From CAZMZF01 sp964570765 (GTDB lineage: Bacteria > Zixibacteria > MSB-5A5 > RBG-16-43-9), in contig CAZMZF010000012.1 of the NCBI GenBank assembly GCA_964570765.1, positions 15,259-79,258 on the forward strand: 64,000 nucleotides of DNA, written 5' to 3'. Both the position numbers and the translations under genes were made by a program. Shown here piece by piece: positions 17,260-25,892 of this stretch. The notes below the pieces were generated by a model that did no database searches, was not told the DNA's origin, and worked only from the letters and a program-made list of their open reading frames with translations. The stretch's first letter is position 1; each line of letters begins with the position of its first letter.

Positions 17260-17669
17260 CTTTTGATTTACCAAAAACTTACATTGGTAGATTTTTTCGT
17301 TTTCTACGCTGATGGAAAAACAGGATATAACATATACTGTTATTGATAGGTATAACCATATTTTTTATGCAAATCATTGCATATTTTAGGTAACAACTTA
17401 CATTACAAAATCTTATCCAAAAATGGATCCGTAGAACTTAAATATAAGAAGAAATTAGAAGGTTATTAAGTTTTGTGTGAGAGCTCTGAAAAAGTAGATG
17501 TGAATGGTCGGGTCCAGAATGGATCCATTCGGACAAGGGTGCCCGACCTATCCTACGGTGGCTACGCCAGACGTAGTCTCCGTCTCTAGGACGGAAAATC
17601 AGCACCTTACGCTTACGTAGGTGGGGCTCCCGACCCCGCAAAATGAGTTTTTCAGAGACCTCTGTGTAG

Positions 17670-18521
17670 CTACTCTTTTTTTCTACCAAAAATTCTAATA
17701 ATTCTACTGAAGATAAAAAGAGAAAAAACAGAAACCAGAAAAACTATCAATCCAGAAAGCTTATGCAGAAAATCCTCAGCTAATTTCGGACTAACTACAT
17801 AAGCACCTACAGCTGTTATGAAAATGCGGAAAATATTCGCACCTATGGCGATTGGGAAAACAGATAAAAATAAGATAAATCTTTTTAAGTTTGACTTGAA
17901 GGTAACATAAGCGAAGAAAGTCCCCAGAGCTAAAAGTGAAACCAGAGATCTTAACCCAGAGCAAGCCTCAACCACCTCTAAGGAATAATTGGGAAGATAA
18001 ATGATATTCCCCTGTCTGATAGAAGGAAGACCAATAGAATGCAGGATATAATATGACAATTTTGTAGAAAAAAGCTGCATCGGAAAAGCGATTGAATAAT
18101 AGATCACATAGGGTATGGGAACCATAAAGGCAAGGAATGCAACAGGAAACAAAAGCTCTTTAGCCCATTCCTTGCCATTAAGATAAAATGTGAGTCCGAA
18201 AAGGACGACAATCAGAGAAAATCTTGCTGAGAAATATTCGCTCCCCGCAGTACCTACGATGTAAATTCCAAGCCCCAAAAGAAGAATTAAAAATCCCCAG
18301 TAGGACCTTTTTTTCTCCAGAGATTTTAATCTATCCTTTTTTTTCCAGATAAGATAAGCGCTGACCAGAGGAACTAAAAAACCATGAGAGTAATTCGAGT
18401 CCACCCACCAATCATTAACTAACCCTATTATCACCTGAAAATAGAGCAGAACAAAAAGAAAAACTAAAACATAAGTTGACCAGTCGAATTTAGAAGTTAA
18501 AACCTGATCTTTTTCAGTCAT
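17670..18521 (-). CDS. exosortase (EpsH/XrtA family)
   Basis: 283 residues with about eight transmembrane helices. The catalytic triad residues of the exosortase family are all visible: Cys187 in EACSGL, Arg232 in NIFRI and His253 in DFLHKLSG. It is predicted to cleave and transfer proteins bearing the PEP-CTERM signal at the inner membrane, in the manner of sortases. The obvious substrate in the window is the protein at 8222-8972. There is no fused EpsI domain. GAGAGAAGG precedes the ATG. No sigma-54 box is seen in front of this gene, unlike its substrate and the sugar transferase. Confidence 0.93.
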   Translation of the reverse strand: MTEKDQVLTSKFDWSTYVLVFLFVLLYFQVIIGLVNDWWVDSNYSHGFLVPLVSAYLIWKKKDRLKSLEKKRSYWGFLILLLGLGIYIVGTAGSEYFSARFSLIVVLFGLTFYLNGKEWAKELLFPVAFLAFMVPIPYVIYYSIAFPMQLFSTKLSYYILHSIGLPSIRQGNIIYLPNYSLEVVEACSGLRSLVSLLALGTFFAYVTFKSNLKRFILFLSVFPIAIGANIFRIFITAVGAYVVSPKLAEDFLHKLSGLIVFLVSVFSLFIFSRIIRIFGRKKE

Positions 18522-18674
18522 TTGCCTTCTCTCATCTGTCTTCTTTTGAGAAACTACTAAGAGTTATCGGAAAATATATAAAAAAACAGACGAAAGACAA
18601 AATAAAAATTATCTTTTCTGATAAAAATGCTCTTGAAACTACATGTAATATGTTTATTGGACAAAAGTGGTAAT

Positions 18675-18702
18675 CCCACCTTGCCCACAGGGTGGGATGA
18701 AT
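18675..18702. repeat. short hairpin repeat (CCCACCTTG family)
   Basis: AATCCCACCTTGCCCACAGGG and GGTGGGAT form a small palindrome. Relatives lie at 6532, 32490, 35702, 51285 and 51343. Confidence 0.6.
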
Positions 18703-18739
18703 AAAAAAGATGGGCTCCCTTTTTCAGGAAACCCATCTT
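18703..18739 (-). terminator. Rho-independent terminator of the PorV-like gene
   Basis: Arms AAGATGGG and CCCATCTT surround a 17-base loop and are followed on the minus strand by a T run, 29 bases past the stop at 18768. Confidence 0.78.
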
Positions 18740-18767
18740 CGCTGTTGGGAGAATAGAGAGAAGTACT

Positions 18768-19745
18768 TTAAAATGATCTTTTTGAGCCAAACCGGCAAGC
18801 TAAGGATATTCGGTGAGAATCCCCCAAGCTTTGATTTGGCGAATAATTATAATCTATCTCCCAGTTCGAGAATTTTAAACCACCTCCTAAGGAAAGACCA
18901 GTCCCCTCAAGTTTCTGGGCAGAGGTCTTATATTCATATCCTAAACGTAAGAATACAGACTCCTGATACCCATATTCGATCCCCTGTTTTAAAATAGGCT
19001 TATCATCCTTGGGTAGATCCAAGTCCCAGGCTAAGCTAACCCTCTCTCCAAAAATCTTATATCCAAAACCTAAAGTGAGTTTACTGGGAAGAGGTTCTTT
19101 CTCTTGTATAAATTTCATCGAGCTACCCAGGTTAGTGTATGCCATACCAAATGAGAACCTGCCAGGCTTATAGATAAATCCAAAATCCAAAGCTAAGCTC
19201 GAAGCCTTCTCGTTCTCTAATTTCTCTTGAATCCCTTTTATACCAATTCCTAAAGAGATCGATGGTGAGACCTTATAGGAATAAGCTAATGACAAAGCCA
19301 CTCCATAAGCTGAAAAATCTGAAGTAGGATTATCTAAAGCATCATATCCCTGAAACTCTCCCGAGTTTAAATAACTAAGTGAAAATCCCAGGGTACTTTT
19401 GTTTATGGGTAGAGTATAGCCTAAATACTCATATTTTACATCCTGGTGCCACTCGTTATGTACAAATATAATCTCCTGTTGCTCTAAATGGGAAAGCCCG
19501 GCTGTATTCCAGTAGATAGAAGTAGCATCATTTGCTATCCCTACAAAAGCACCACCCATCCCTGAAGCCCTTGCTCCTGCTCCTATTTTCAAAAAGTTTG
19601 CTCCAGTTGTCCCTTTTAACCCCTCATCTAAAAAACCCCAACTCATCTGCCCGATAAATAACTGTGCTACAAGGAAAAAAAGTAAGAACAATCCTAACCT
19701 AATTCTTTTCCTGTAAAAAAGGTTTTTTCTTATAAGTCTACTCAA
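18768..19745 (-). CDS. PorV/PorQ (UPF0164)-family outer-membrane beta-barrel protein
   Basis: 325 residues. A signal peptide precedes FLDEGLKG, and the diagnostic N-terminal block ANFLKIGAGARASGMGGAFVGIANDATSIYWNTAGL (given here only by its key GARASGMGGAF and WNPAGL-like WNTAGL parts) marks the PorV/PorQ family. The rest is a series of alternating beta strands ending at RFGSKRSF. In Bacteroidetes, PorV shuttles type IX secretion cargo; other members are generic barrels. It is transcribed from a sigma-54 promoter at 19817, which suggests coregulation with the PEP-CTERM genes. Confidence 0.88.
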   Translation of the reverse strand: MSRLIRKNLFYRKRIRLGLFLLFFLVAQLFIGQMSWGFLDEGLKGTTGANFLKIGAGARASGMGGAFVGIANDATSIYWNTAGLSHLEQQEIIFVHNEWHQDVKYEYLGYTLPINKSTLGFSLSYLNSGEFQGYDALDNPTSDFSAYGVALSLAYSYKVSPSISLGIGIKGIQEKLENEKASSLALDFGFIYKPGRFSFGMAYTNLGSSMKFIQEKEPLPSKLTLGFGYKIFGERVSLAWDLDLPKDDKPILKQGIEYGYQESVFLRLGYEYKTSAQKLEGTGLSLGGGLKFSNWEIDYNYSPNQSLGDSHRISLACRFGSKRSF

Positions 19746-20148
19746 TTTTCCCCCTTTCCAAAAAGGAAACTCCGCCTTGGGCGGAAAGGTTCAACTCAAA
19801 AATCTTAATAAAAATATGGCAACTTTTATGCCCTTAAATCGGTCGCTCCTTCTTTATCATCCTTGATTCTTACAACCCTTTTACGGGTAACGAATTAAGT
19901 TTTAGTTAAGGAATATATATCCTCCTTTAGTATAACTTTTAAACGATAATTTTTAGGAAAATGTTGAACAATTTTCGGGTTATTATAGAAAATTTTTCCT
20001 CTATCCTTAAACTCCCAAAAGGATTAAAAGGATTGAACTTGTTTAAAACAGATACCTGAAAAAGAGCTGAAATGTTTGATAAATCAGGTAAATTATCCTG
20101 CTCAAGGCGGATGTAATTATCCGCCCTATATTTCCTGCTGGATGATAA
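19746..20148. other. intergenic region upstream of the PorV-like gene
   Basis: No gene is seen. It contains a TCCGCCTTGGGCGGA palindrome (19771-19785), the sigma-54 promoter, an ACCC/GGGT dyad near 19876-19889 that may be an activator site, and a GGCGGATGTAATTATCCGCC hairpin (20107-20125). The left end of the inserted cassette begins at 20149. Confidence 0.6.
19817..19834 (-). promoter_or_regulatory. sigma-54 promoter of the PorV-like gene
   Basis: The minus strand reads AGGGCATAAAAGTTGC, with GG (19831-19832) and GC (19819-19820) separated by ten bases. The -26 position is G instead of T, so it is slightly weaker than the other two. It lies about 75 bases upstream of the ATG. Confidence 0.7.
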
Positions 20149-20272
20149 CGTCCAGCGTCAGCCGCCGCCTGGCTCTGGCAAGACTCCTACCAAAAAAAAG
20201 AGCGCATGTTGCATAAAGGCGCGCGCATACCCGCGCCGCAAGGCGGTCGGCTACACGCCGGGTTTAGGTGCA
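20149..20272 (-). other. attC-like recombination site
   Basis: The outer arms pair: AACGTCCAGCGTCAGCCG at the left end against CGGCTACACGCCGGGTTTAGG at the right end, with G+C-rich inner palindromes (for example GCGCCGCAAGGCG near 20233-20245). The length of about 124 bases is in the attC range and close to the long VCR type. The R'' box has an extra A (ACCTAAAC rather than ACCTAAC). It lies 85 bases downstream of the cassette gene, the expected place. Confidence 0.78.
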
Positions 20273-20357
20273 CCTGCCACTCACCAATCTGACTTTCATT
20301 ACAACATAACTCAACTGATATATCGCAACCATGCAAAATTAAGATGTATCCAGAAAT

Positions 20358-21284
20358 CTAGGTGAGCTGTATTACCAGTGATGACGCGGCAATGATGCTG
20401 CATGTAGCGAGATGTAACATGAACGCGTTTTTTCGTACATCAATCATCCGGTCCGAGCACGAGTACTCGGTCCAAGATACGGTCACGATCTTCCACGCGA
20501 GTCCGCCTAAAAGCAGCGTGATTAGTGTCAGTGGGATTATTGATGCTGAGAATACAGCAAGGAGTAACGTCGCGAAAAATAGCAGCGAGAGTGCGAGAAC
20601 ACCATAGCGGCCAGAGAAGCGCGGGCCAAAATCAATAACCATCGTCTTGCGCCCTGCCTTTTCATCATCTACTCTACTAACGAGTTCGTCTATCCAAACC
20701 CACAAGCCGGTCGCGACAACTATCGGTAGCGAAGCAAGATACACCGTACGTGTGATGTCACCGACCTGGACAAGGTATGCTCCAAGAACAGGAATCATGC
20801 CAAGGCTTTCAGAGATGACGATCTCGCCGCCAACTCGCCGACAGAAATTGAACGGCGGCGCGACGTAGAGCACACCCACGAAGAGCGCAGTAAGCCCGTA
20901 AACAATGAAGATGCTCCTGGGAACACCGTTGTGTAGAATCAGACCGTTGTTTAGGTGCAGACCCAGGAGGCACGCCACAACGATGCACATACCTGCGTAC
21001 CTTAGGAGCCGGGATTTAGGCCACTTGGTTGTGGACCTTTCTTCAAACCACGCTTGCAGGAACGAGAATCCGGCGTGGAATAAAACAGTTGCGAAAAGAA
21101 ACTCAATGGCACCAAGCCACCTGAACGAGAAACCCGGTGGGCGGAGCCAGAATGGCAGCGTTGTGCCCACGAGCGCCGGAAGTAGGGAAGCAGTCCAGTA
21201 GCGGAATCCAGCGAAGTGGAGAAATCCAGAGATACCTTCAAAGGGTTCTCCTGCCGGAAGGTTGTCTTGCGCTATTTGGGTCAT
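20358..21284 (-). CDS. UbiA/MenA-family membrane prenyltransferase-like protein (cassette gene)
   Basis: 308 residues with about eight transmembrane helices, the UbiA fold pattern. The second Asp-rich motif is present (D199 ... RVDDEKAGRKT, D206/D207), close to the MenA-type xxDDxxAGKxT sequence. The first motif, normally NDYFD or NDxxD, is replaced by QAWFE (residues 77-81), so the Mg-diphosphate site looks altered. Family members move a prenyl group onto an aromatic or naphthoate acceptor in the inner membrane. No quinone genes lie nearby. Codon use and base composition differ from every neighbour, in line with acquisition as a gene cassette. A changed or lost activity is possible. Confidence 0.8.
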   Translation of the reverse strand: MTQIAQDNLPAGEPFEGISGFLHFAGFRYWTASLLPALVGTTLPFWLRPPGFSFRWLGAIEFLFATVLFHAGFSFLQAWFEERSTTKWPKSRLLRYAGMCIVVACLLGLHLNNGLILHNGVPRSIFIVYGLTALFVGVLYVAPPFNFCRRVGGEIVISESLGMIPVLGAYLVQVGDITRTVYLASLPIVVATGLWVWIDELVSRVDDEKAGRKTMVIDFGPRFSGRYGVLALSLLFFATLLLAVFSASIIPLTLITLLLGGLAWKIVTVSWTEYSCSDRMIDVRKNAFMLHLATCSIIAASSLVIQLT

Positions 21285-21349
21285 GTTCCTAACTATCCTT
21301 TTTGCCTAAGAATTCTTGTGCACCTAACATCCAGCACGAGCAAAAAAGA

Positions 21350-21712
21350 TTATTTCCCAATCAGTAAAACACCTATCAGAATCAACCCCATCCCAACCCA
21401 TTTATATAAAGTAAAAGGCTCTTTGAAAACCTGCCAGGAGAAAAAAACTATCAAAACATATCCGGTGCTCATCATCAGAGGATAGGCAAAGGAAAGATAG
21501 GTCCGGGAAAGCACCACCATATATAAAGCCACGCTGGCTACATAAGATGAAATACCCAGCAACACAAAAGGAGTAGACAAAAAAACCTTTTTAAAATTCA
21601 CGATCAGCAAAAGCGGGTCAATCGCCCCAATTTTATTCATCCCAGCTTTTAAGAAGATATGCCCGCACACATTTAAAAGGATAGCTAAAAATATTATCAC
21701 CCATTGAAGCAT
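21350..21712 (-). CDS. EamA/SMR-like small membrane transporter
   Basis: 120 residues with four predicted transmembrane helices and the pattern of a single EamA/DMT unit (LFLKAGM early, then YPLMMSTGYVLIVFFSW and KWVGMGLILIGVLL). It resembles ArnE/F or SMR-type proteins, which work as dimers. It follows the MFS gene by 16 bp and is likely cotranscribed. Its stop is only 22 bp from the integron cassette boundary; the palindrome there may have been its terminator hairpin. Substrate unknown. Confidence 0.82.
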   Translation of the reverse strand: MLQWVIIFLAILLNVCGHIFLKAGMNKIGAIDPLLLIVNFKKVFLSTPFVLLGISSYVASVALYMVVLSRTYLSFAYPLMMSTGYVLIVFFSWQVFKEPFTLYKWVGMGLILIGVLLIGK

Positions 21713-21728
21713 AACTTTTTTACCTCCT

Positions 21729-23183
21729 TTATTTATTTTTCTTTACGCCAAAAGTTGACATTGCCCAATTAACTAAACTCCAGGTCTCCCTGCCTAAGGG
21801 AAGCCGATTGAAAAAAGTATACCCAACTTCCTCAATCATCTCCCGGGCAGGTATGCTTTTCGGTTCAAAAATCTTCCTCAAAAATAAAAGCCCGAATATT
21901 CTCCCTATTCCTGATATAACGAAAAGTATATGAAAATTAACAAAGTTCTGTCCTTTAAAGAAAAATCTAAACTCGCTTAAATATTGAGCAATAACCCCTC
22001 CAAGGGCTGAGGCTAAAAACAGAACCAATCCATTGGTAGCCGCAATTGCAGCCAAGTAGTAAACCCTACCTTTTTGTGGGGATAAGGCTAATACCACATT
22101 GAAAGAAGCCAGGGTAAATCCTGACCAGAAAATTCCTCCCATAACCGCATCGATCCATAAGGGGAAAATATTCTCTGGGGTAACAAAAAGCCATAAAAAT
22201 GGGATAAAGAAAATAAAAAAGAGATTGAAAATCATAACTGGCTTATTGCCATATTTATCAATCGCTTTCCCCCAGAGAGGCTGCATAAAAAGGCTTATGA
22301 CCCCGGCTACGATGGAGAATAAAGAGATCAGATAGAAATCCAGATGAAGATTTCTGAGCATATGCGGAGTCCAGAAAGGGGCTGATATTCCGGTAACAAA
22401 AGACCAGTAGATAAAAAAATAGATCAAGCTTCTGAAATTTTTATCCGCAAGCGGGATTTTCAGAGTCGAAACTAAACTTACTTCTTTATTATGAGGAATC
22501 ATCTTGGGTTCAGGCTGTCGGTTTAGAAAAAATGCTGCTACCCAGGCGGATAAAACTGCTAAAAGGAAAACAAACGAGAGACCAGAACCGGTTGGGTTTT
22601 CTTTAATATGTTCGTAAATGAAGTCCGGCATATAAAAAGATATGCCAAAGCCATCCGCTTTAAAATAATCTATGAGCTTAGCTCCAGCAAAATTCGCCCC
22701 CATAGTGATGAATCCCAGGATTGTATTTCTAAAACCGAAATATCTTCCTCTTCTTTCTTCAGGTACCAAATCCGACATCCAGGAAAGCCAGGCAACTGCT
22801 ACCAAATTAGCAATGGCGGAGGATAAGGACAAAAATAGCAGAAACATTACTATCTTGGTATGATGGCTTTGAGGGAAAAAAGGTAAAAAGACAAAAACCA
22901 AAAATATCGAGCGAAATAAGAGCGAACCGAATAAGTTGAACTTTTTTCTCTGTTTAAATTTTTCAACTATCAAAGCACCGGGAAGTTGAAAAGCCTGAGC
23001 TAAAAAGGGAAAAGCTGCCACCAGTCCTAACTGAAAATCGTTTGCCCCCAGGAAAAGCGCATACCCGGCTAAAAAAGGACCCGTGGTCAGAGCAATGAAT
23101 ATAGCTGCGAATGAACCTTCGTAAATCGAGATTCTTAGCCCCTTCTCTGTCTGCTTTTTATCTAACTCGGCCTGAGTGCTCAC
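21729..23183 (-). CDS. major facilitator superfamily transporter
   Basis: 484 residues, about 12 transmembrane helices, cytosolic N terminus (residues 1-15 charged). The loop between helices 2 and 3 and SWMSDLVPEERRGRYFGFRN (about 135-155) follow the MFS signature, with a long central loop near 225-245. The substrate cannot be predicted. It is the first of a two-gene transcript with the EamA-like gene. Confidence 0.87.
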   Translation of the reverse strand: MSTQAELDKKQTEKGLRISIYEGSFAAIFIALTTGPFLAGYALFLGANDFQLGLVAAFPFLAQAFQLPGALIVEKFKQRKKFNLFGSLLFRSIFLVFVFLPFFPQSHHTKIVMFLLFLSLSSAIANLVAVAWLSWMSDLVPEERRGRYFGFRNTILGFITMGANFAGAKLIDYFKADGFGISFYMPDFIYEHIKENPTGSGLSFVFLLAVLSAWVAAFFLNRQPEPKMIPHNKEVSLVSTLKIPLADKNFRSLIYFFIYWSFVTGISAPFWTPHMLRNLHLDFYLISLFSIVAGVISLFMQPLWGKAIDKYGNKPVMIFNLFFIFFIPFLWLFVTPENIFPLWIDAVMGGIFWSGFTLASFNVVLALSPQKGRVYYLAAIAATNGLVLFLASALGGVIAQYLSEFRFFFKGQNFVNFHILFVISGIGRIFGLLFLRKIFEPKSIPAREMIEEVGYTFFNRLPLGRETWSLVNWAMSTFGVKKNK

Positions 23184-23485
23184 ATCTTTTTCGTTTACTG
23201 TGAATCTATACGAATTTCAGTGGAGAAAAATATCACTTAAAGTAGGTTAAGTAAAGTAGATTTTGCTATAATCCTACTCCTGGCATGGCTTCTCTTTTGT
23301 CTTAAGAATGATTTTGAATCAATCAGATTAGACTTTTATAGCTTTAAGTAGCCTATATGTCCAAGAATTTACCATTCTAAAAAACTTTATTTGAATTTCG
23401 ATTAAGGTTGACAAGTTTATCAATTGTTTTTAATTTAAAAATAAACCTCGAATTTTAAGCTCGAGGTAAGGAACAGGGTTATAAT
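23184..23485. promoter_or_regulatory. divergent intergenic region with the trehalose-operon promoter
   Basis: The gap separates divergent genes. For the plus strand, TTGACA (23408-23413) and TAATTT (23431-23436) are spaced by 17 bases, a good sigma-70 match. A hairpin CCTCGA/TCGAGG (23446-23466) would lie at the very 5' end of the mRNA. I see no clear promoter for the MFS gene. Confidence 0.6.
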
Positions 23486-25036
23486 GTGAAGTTTAACAAA
23501 TTCGTTAGTAGAATAAAAGAGGCCGGTGATGCGGCTATAAAGAAAGCTTTACTCAAAAGCGGGAGGAATATGCCTTCTCATCAGAGCCTGGTCGATTTGA
23601 TTCGTAAAAAACTTTCCATCTCAAAATTTATCATAGTGTCTAATAGAGAGCCCTATCTACACTTCTATGAAGGAGATACCATCCGCCATATACGCTATGC
23701 CAGCGGTTTGACTATTGCCTTAGATTCAATCGCCCGAACAAGTCAGGGTATCTGGGTCGCACACGGAAGCGGGGATGCGGATATGGATACTGCAGATGAT
23801 AAAGGAAGGATTATGGTGCCACCTGAAGAGCCCCAATACACTTTAAAAAGGATCCGGCTTTCCAAGGAGGAGGATAATGGATATTACTATGGTTTTTCCA
23901 ATCAGGTCTTGTGGCCCCTTTGTCATGTGGCTTATGTTCGTCCAAGATTTGAACTGGAATACTGGAACTATTATCAGAAGGTTAATCAGCTTTTTGCCCG
24001 GGCAGTGATCGAGGAAGCAAAAGGAGAAAAAGGGCTGGTCTTTTTACAGGATTATCATTTAGCCTTATGTTCCCGTTATATAAAAGAGCTCGACCCTAAT
24101 CTGACCACTATCCTTTTCTGGCATATTCCCTGGCCCAATCCTGAGATCTTCCGGATCTGCCCCTGGAAAAAAGAACTGTTAGAAGGTCTTCTATCTAATG
24201 ATATCTTGGGTTTTCATCTCCAGTATCATGCAGATAATTTCCTGAAAACCGTAGCCTTAGAATTAGAAGCCAAAATGGATTATGAGAAATGGGCGGTCAT
24301 CCGAGGAGAAAAAAGCTGTTTGGTTAAATCCTATCCTATCAGTGTAGATTTCGAGAAAATCTCCTCAGAGGCAGAAAAATGGGAGATCGAAAAACAGATC
24401 CAGGGATTAAAAAAATATTATCGGCTTAAAGATTCCCATATAGGAATAGGCGTGGACCGAATCGACTATACTAAAGGTATTCCGGAAAGACTTAAAGCCT
24501 TAGATCGGTTCCTGGAAAAATATCCACAATATCAGAAAAAATTGACCTTTATCCAGATCGCAGTCCCCAGTCGAGTCCATTTAGATGAATATCAGGATAT
24601 GATCGATCAAATCGAGAAATTGGTGGAGGATATAAACTGGAAATATTCACAAGGGCACTGGTCTCCTATCATCTATATTAAAAAGCATTACGATTTCAAG
24701 GAGATCATCCCCTTTTACAAGATGGCAGATTTCTGCATTGTCAGCTCCCTGCACGATGGAATGAACTTAGTAGCTAAAGAATATATATCCTCCAAGACTG
24801 ATTTAAACGGAGTGCTAATACTAAGTCGCTTTACCGGTTCATCTCGGGAATTAGAACAAGCACTCCTCATTAATCCCTACGATATAGAAAAATTTGCAGA
24901 AATTATCAGAGAAGCGGTGGAGATGGGAAAAGAAGAGAAGATATCGCGGATGAAGAGGATGCGGGAGACACTTTCCGAGAATACCATCTATCACTGGGCT
25001 GAGAAGATAATCAGCGACTTAGTTAAACTGGGGTAA
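23486..25036 (+). CDS. otsA: GT20 glycosyltransferase, trehalose-6-phosphate synthase
   Basis: 516 residues. The GT20 fold is clear: VSNREPY near residue 52, the DYHL motif (QDYHLAL, about 190), LFWHIPWPNPE, GFHLQYHADNF, and the donor-site GVDRIDYTKGIPERL followed by SSLHDGMNLVAKEY. It joins a nucleotide-sugar glucose to glucose 6-phosphate. It is followed after 9 bp by otsB. Translation starts at GTG with CAGGG upstream; the first 45 residues precede the conserved domain, so a later start is possible. Glucosylglycerol-phosphate synthase is a close relative and cannot be excluded. Confidence 0.88.
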   Translation: MKFNKFVSRIKEAGDAAIKKALLKSGRNMPSHQSLVDLIRKKLSISKFIIVSNREPYLHFYEGDTIRHIRYASGLTIALDSIARTSQGIWVAHGSGDADMDTADDKGRIMVPPEEPQYTLKRIRLSKEEDNGYYYGFSNQVLWPLCHVAYVRPRFELEYWNYYQKVNQLFARAVIEEAKGEKGLVFLQDYHLALCSRYIKELDPNLTTILFWHIPWPNPEIFRICPWKKELLEGLLSNDILGFHLQYHADNFLKTVALELEAKMDYEKWAVIRGEKSCLVKSYPISVDFEKISSEAEKWEIEKQIQGLKKYYRLKDSHIGIGVDRIDYTKGIPERLKALDRFLEKYPQYQKKLTFIQIAVPSRVHLDEYQDMIDQIEKLVEDINWKYSQGHWSPIIYIKKHYDFKEIIPFYKMADFCIVSSLHDGMNLVAKEYISSKTDLNGVLILSRFTGSSRELEQALLINPYDIEKFAEIIREAVEMGKEEKISRMKRMRETLSENTIYHWAEKIISDLVKLG

Positions 25037-25045
25037 AATTTATTT

Positions 25046-25855
25046 ATGCAATATTTTTTGGGGAAAGAATTCATCCAAAATTTAAAGGAAAAAATTAAAA
25101 AAGCTGAAAGGATTTTTCTCTTTTTAGACTTTGACGGGACTTTAACCTCAATCCAAAAGACTCCGGACTTGGCTTTGCTCTCCTCATCAACCCGGAAGAT
25201 TTTGCAGAGTTTATCTTCTTTCCCTCAGATAATCTTGACCATCATAAGTGGCCGAGCGTTAGAAGAAATCAAAAAGTTGGTCAGCCTAGAAACCTTGAAT
25301 TATGTGGGGAATCATGGTTTGGAGATCAAAACCAGATCTTTTCAGGATAAGATTCCTCAGAGTCGGAATATAAGGAAAAAGATGGCTTCATTCTATCAAA
25401 AGATCAAAAAGAGAACGTGGAGGTTTTTAGGAATCTTGATAGAGAACAAAGGGCTAACTTTAAGTATTCATTATCGATTAGTTGAAAAAGATAATATTCC
25501 GGAGTTGAAAAAAGAAGTTGATTTACTCATTTCCTCTTTTAAAAGAAGTTATGAGCTAAGAGAAGGAAAGAAAGTACTGGAGATAAGACCTAGGACTAAA
25601 AGGAATAAAGGCTGGGCTGTGAATATGATAATCAGACAGTATAGTTCCAGAAAAAAACTAAGAGACCTGTATTTTTATTTCGGCGATGATCTGACTGATG
25701 AGGATGCATTTGAATTGACAAACTCTAAAGGAGGCTATAGCATCCTGGTCGACAGAGGGTGTAGAGATTCACAAGCCCATTACTATCTGAAAGGTCCTGA
25801 AGAGGTTCGCCTCTTTTTGGGCTGGTTGAAGGAGAAAACAATCAAAAAATACTAA
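25046..25855 (+). CDS. otsB: trehalose-6-phosphate phosphatase
   Basis: 269 residues, HAD superfamily. Motif I is FLDFDGTLT (nucleophile Asp), motif II lies at ISGR, and motif IV is FGDDLTDEDAF. KGWAVN is the OtsB-type motif III region. It removes the phosphate from trehalose 6-phosphate made by OtsA. It starts 9 bp after otsA and is followed by the MscS-like gene after 37 bp. Confidence 0.92.
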   Translation: MQYFLGKEFIQNLKEKIKKAERIFLFLDFDGTLTSIQKTPDLALLSSSTRKILQSLSSFPQIILTIISGRALEEIKKLVSLETLNYVGNHGLEIKTRSFQDKIPQSRNIRKKMASFYQKIKKRTWRFLGILIENKGLTLSIHYRLVEKDNIPELKKEVDLLISSFKRSYELREGKKVLEIRPRTKRNKGWAVNMIIRQYSSRKKLRDLYFYFGDDLTDEDAFELTNSKGGYSILVDRGCRDSQAHYYLKGPEEVRLFLGWLKEKTIKKY

Positions 25856-25892
25856 TAAACCTTTAAACTATAACCTATCTCAGGAGGGGAAA

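Larger units (their letters stand above)
17124..17669. repeat. intergenic region: regulatory AT-rich half plus nested palindromic repeat
   Basis: No gene is supported in this 546-bp gap. The part up to about 17420 holds the promoter and palindromes listed separately. A GGATCC element lies at 17425. From 17506 to 17639 there is a compound repeat: GTCGGG ... GGTGCCCGACC with a GGATCC/GGACAAG insertion, an inner CTACG palindrome and a terminal GGGGCTCCCGACCCC hairpin. The same compound structure occurs at 51176-51267 and, without the insertion, at 57043-57114. Confidence 0.75.
20149..21327 (-). mobile_element. single integron gene cassette (UbiA gene plus attC)
   Basis: This 1179-bp block is visibly richer in G+C than its flanks. 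On the minus strand it begins with G^TTAGGTGCA (a match to the R' core GTTRRRY), has one gene starting 43 bases in, and ends in a roughly 124-base imperfect palindrome. Joining its ends in silico pairs TTAGGTGCA with TGCACCTAAAC, as in a circular cassette. Removing it restores a site with perfect arms TGCTGGATG and CATCCAGCA around four bases, cut at G^TT. This is how integron cassettes look when inserted at a secondary site. No integrase gene or attI is in the window. Confidence 0.82.

Noticed and set aside
17438..17689. 83-residue minus-strand frame ahead of the sugar transferase region
   Set aside because: It is made of a palindromic repeat and overlaps the exosortase 3' end.
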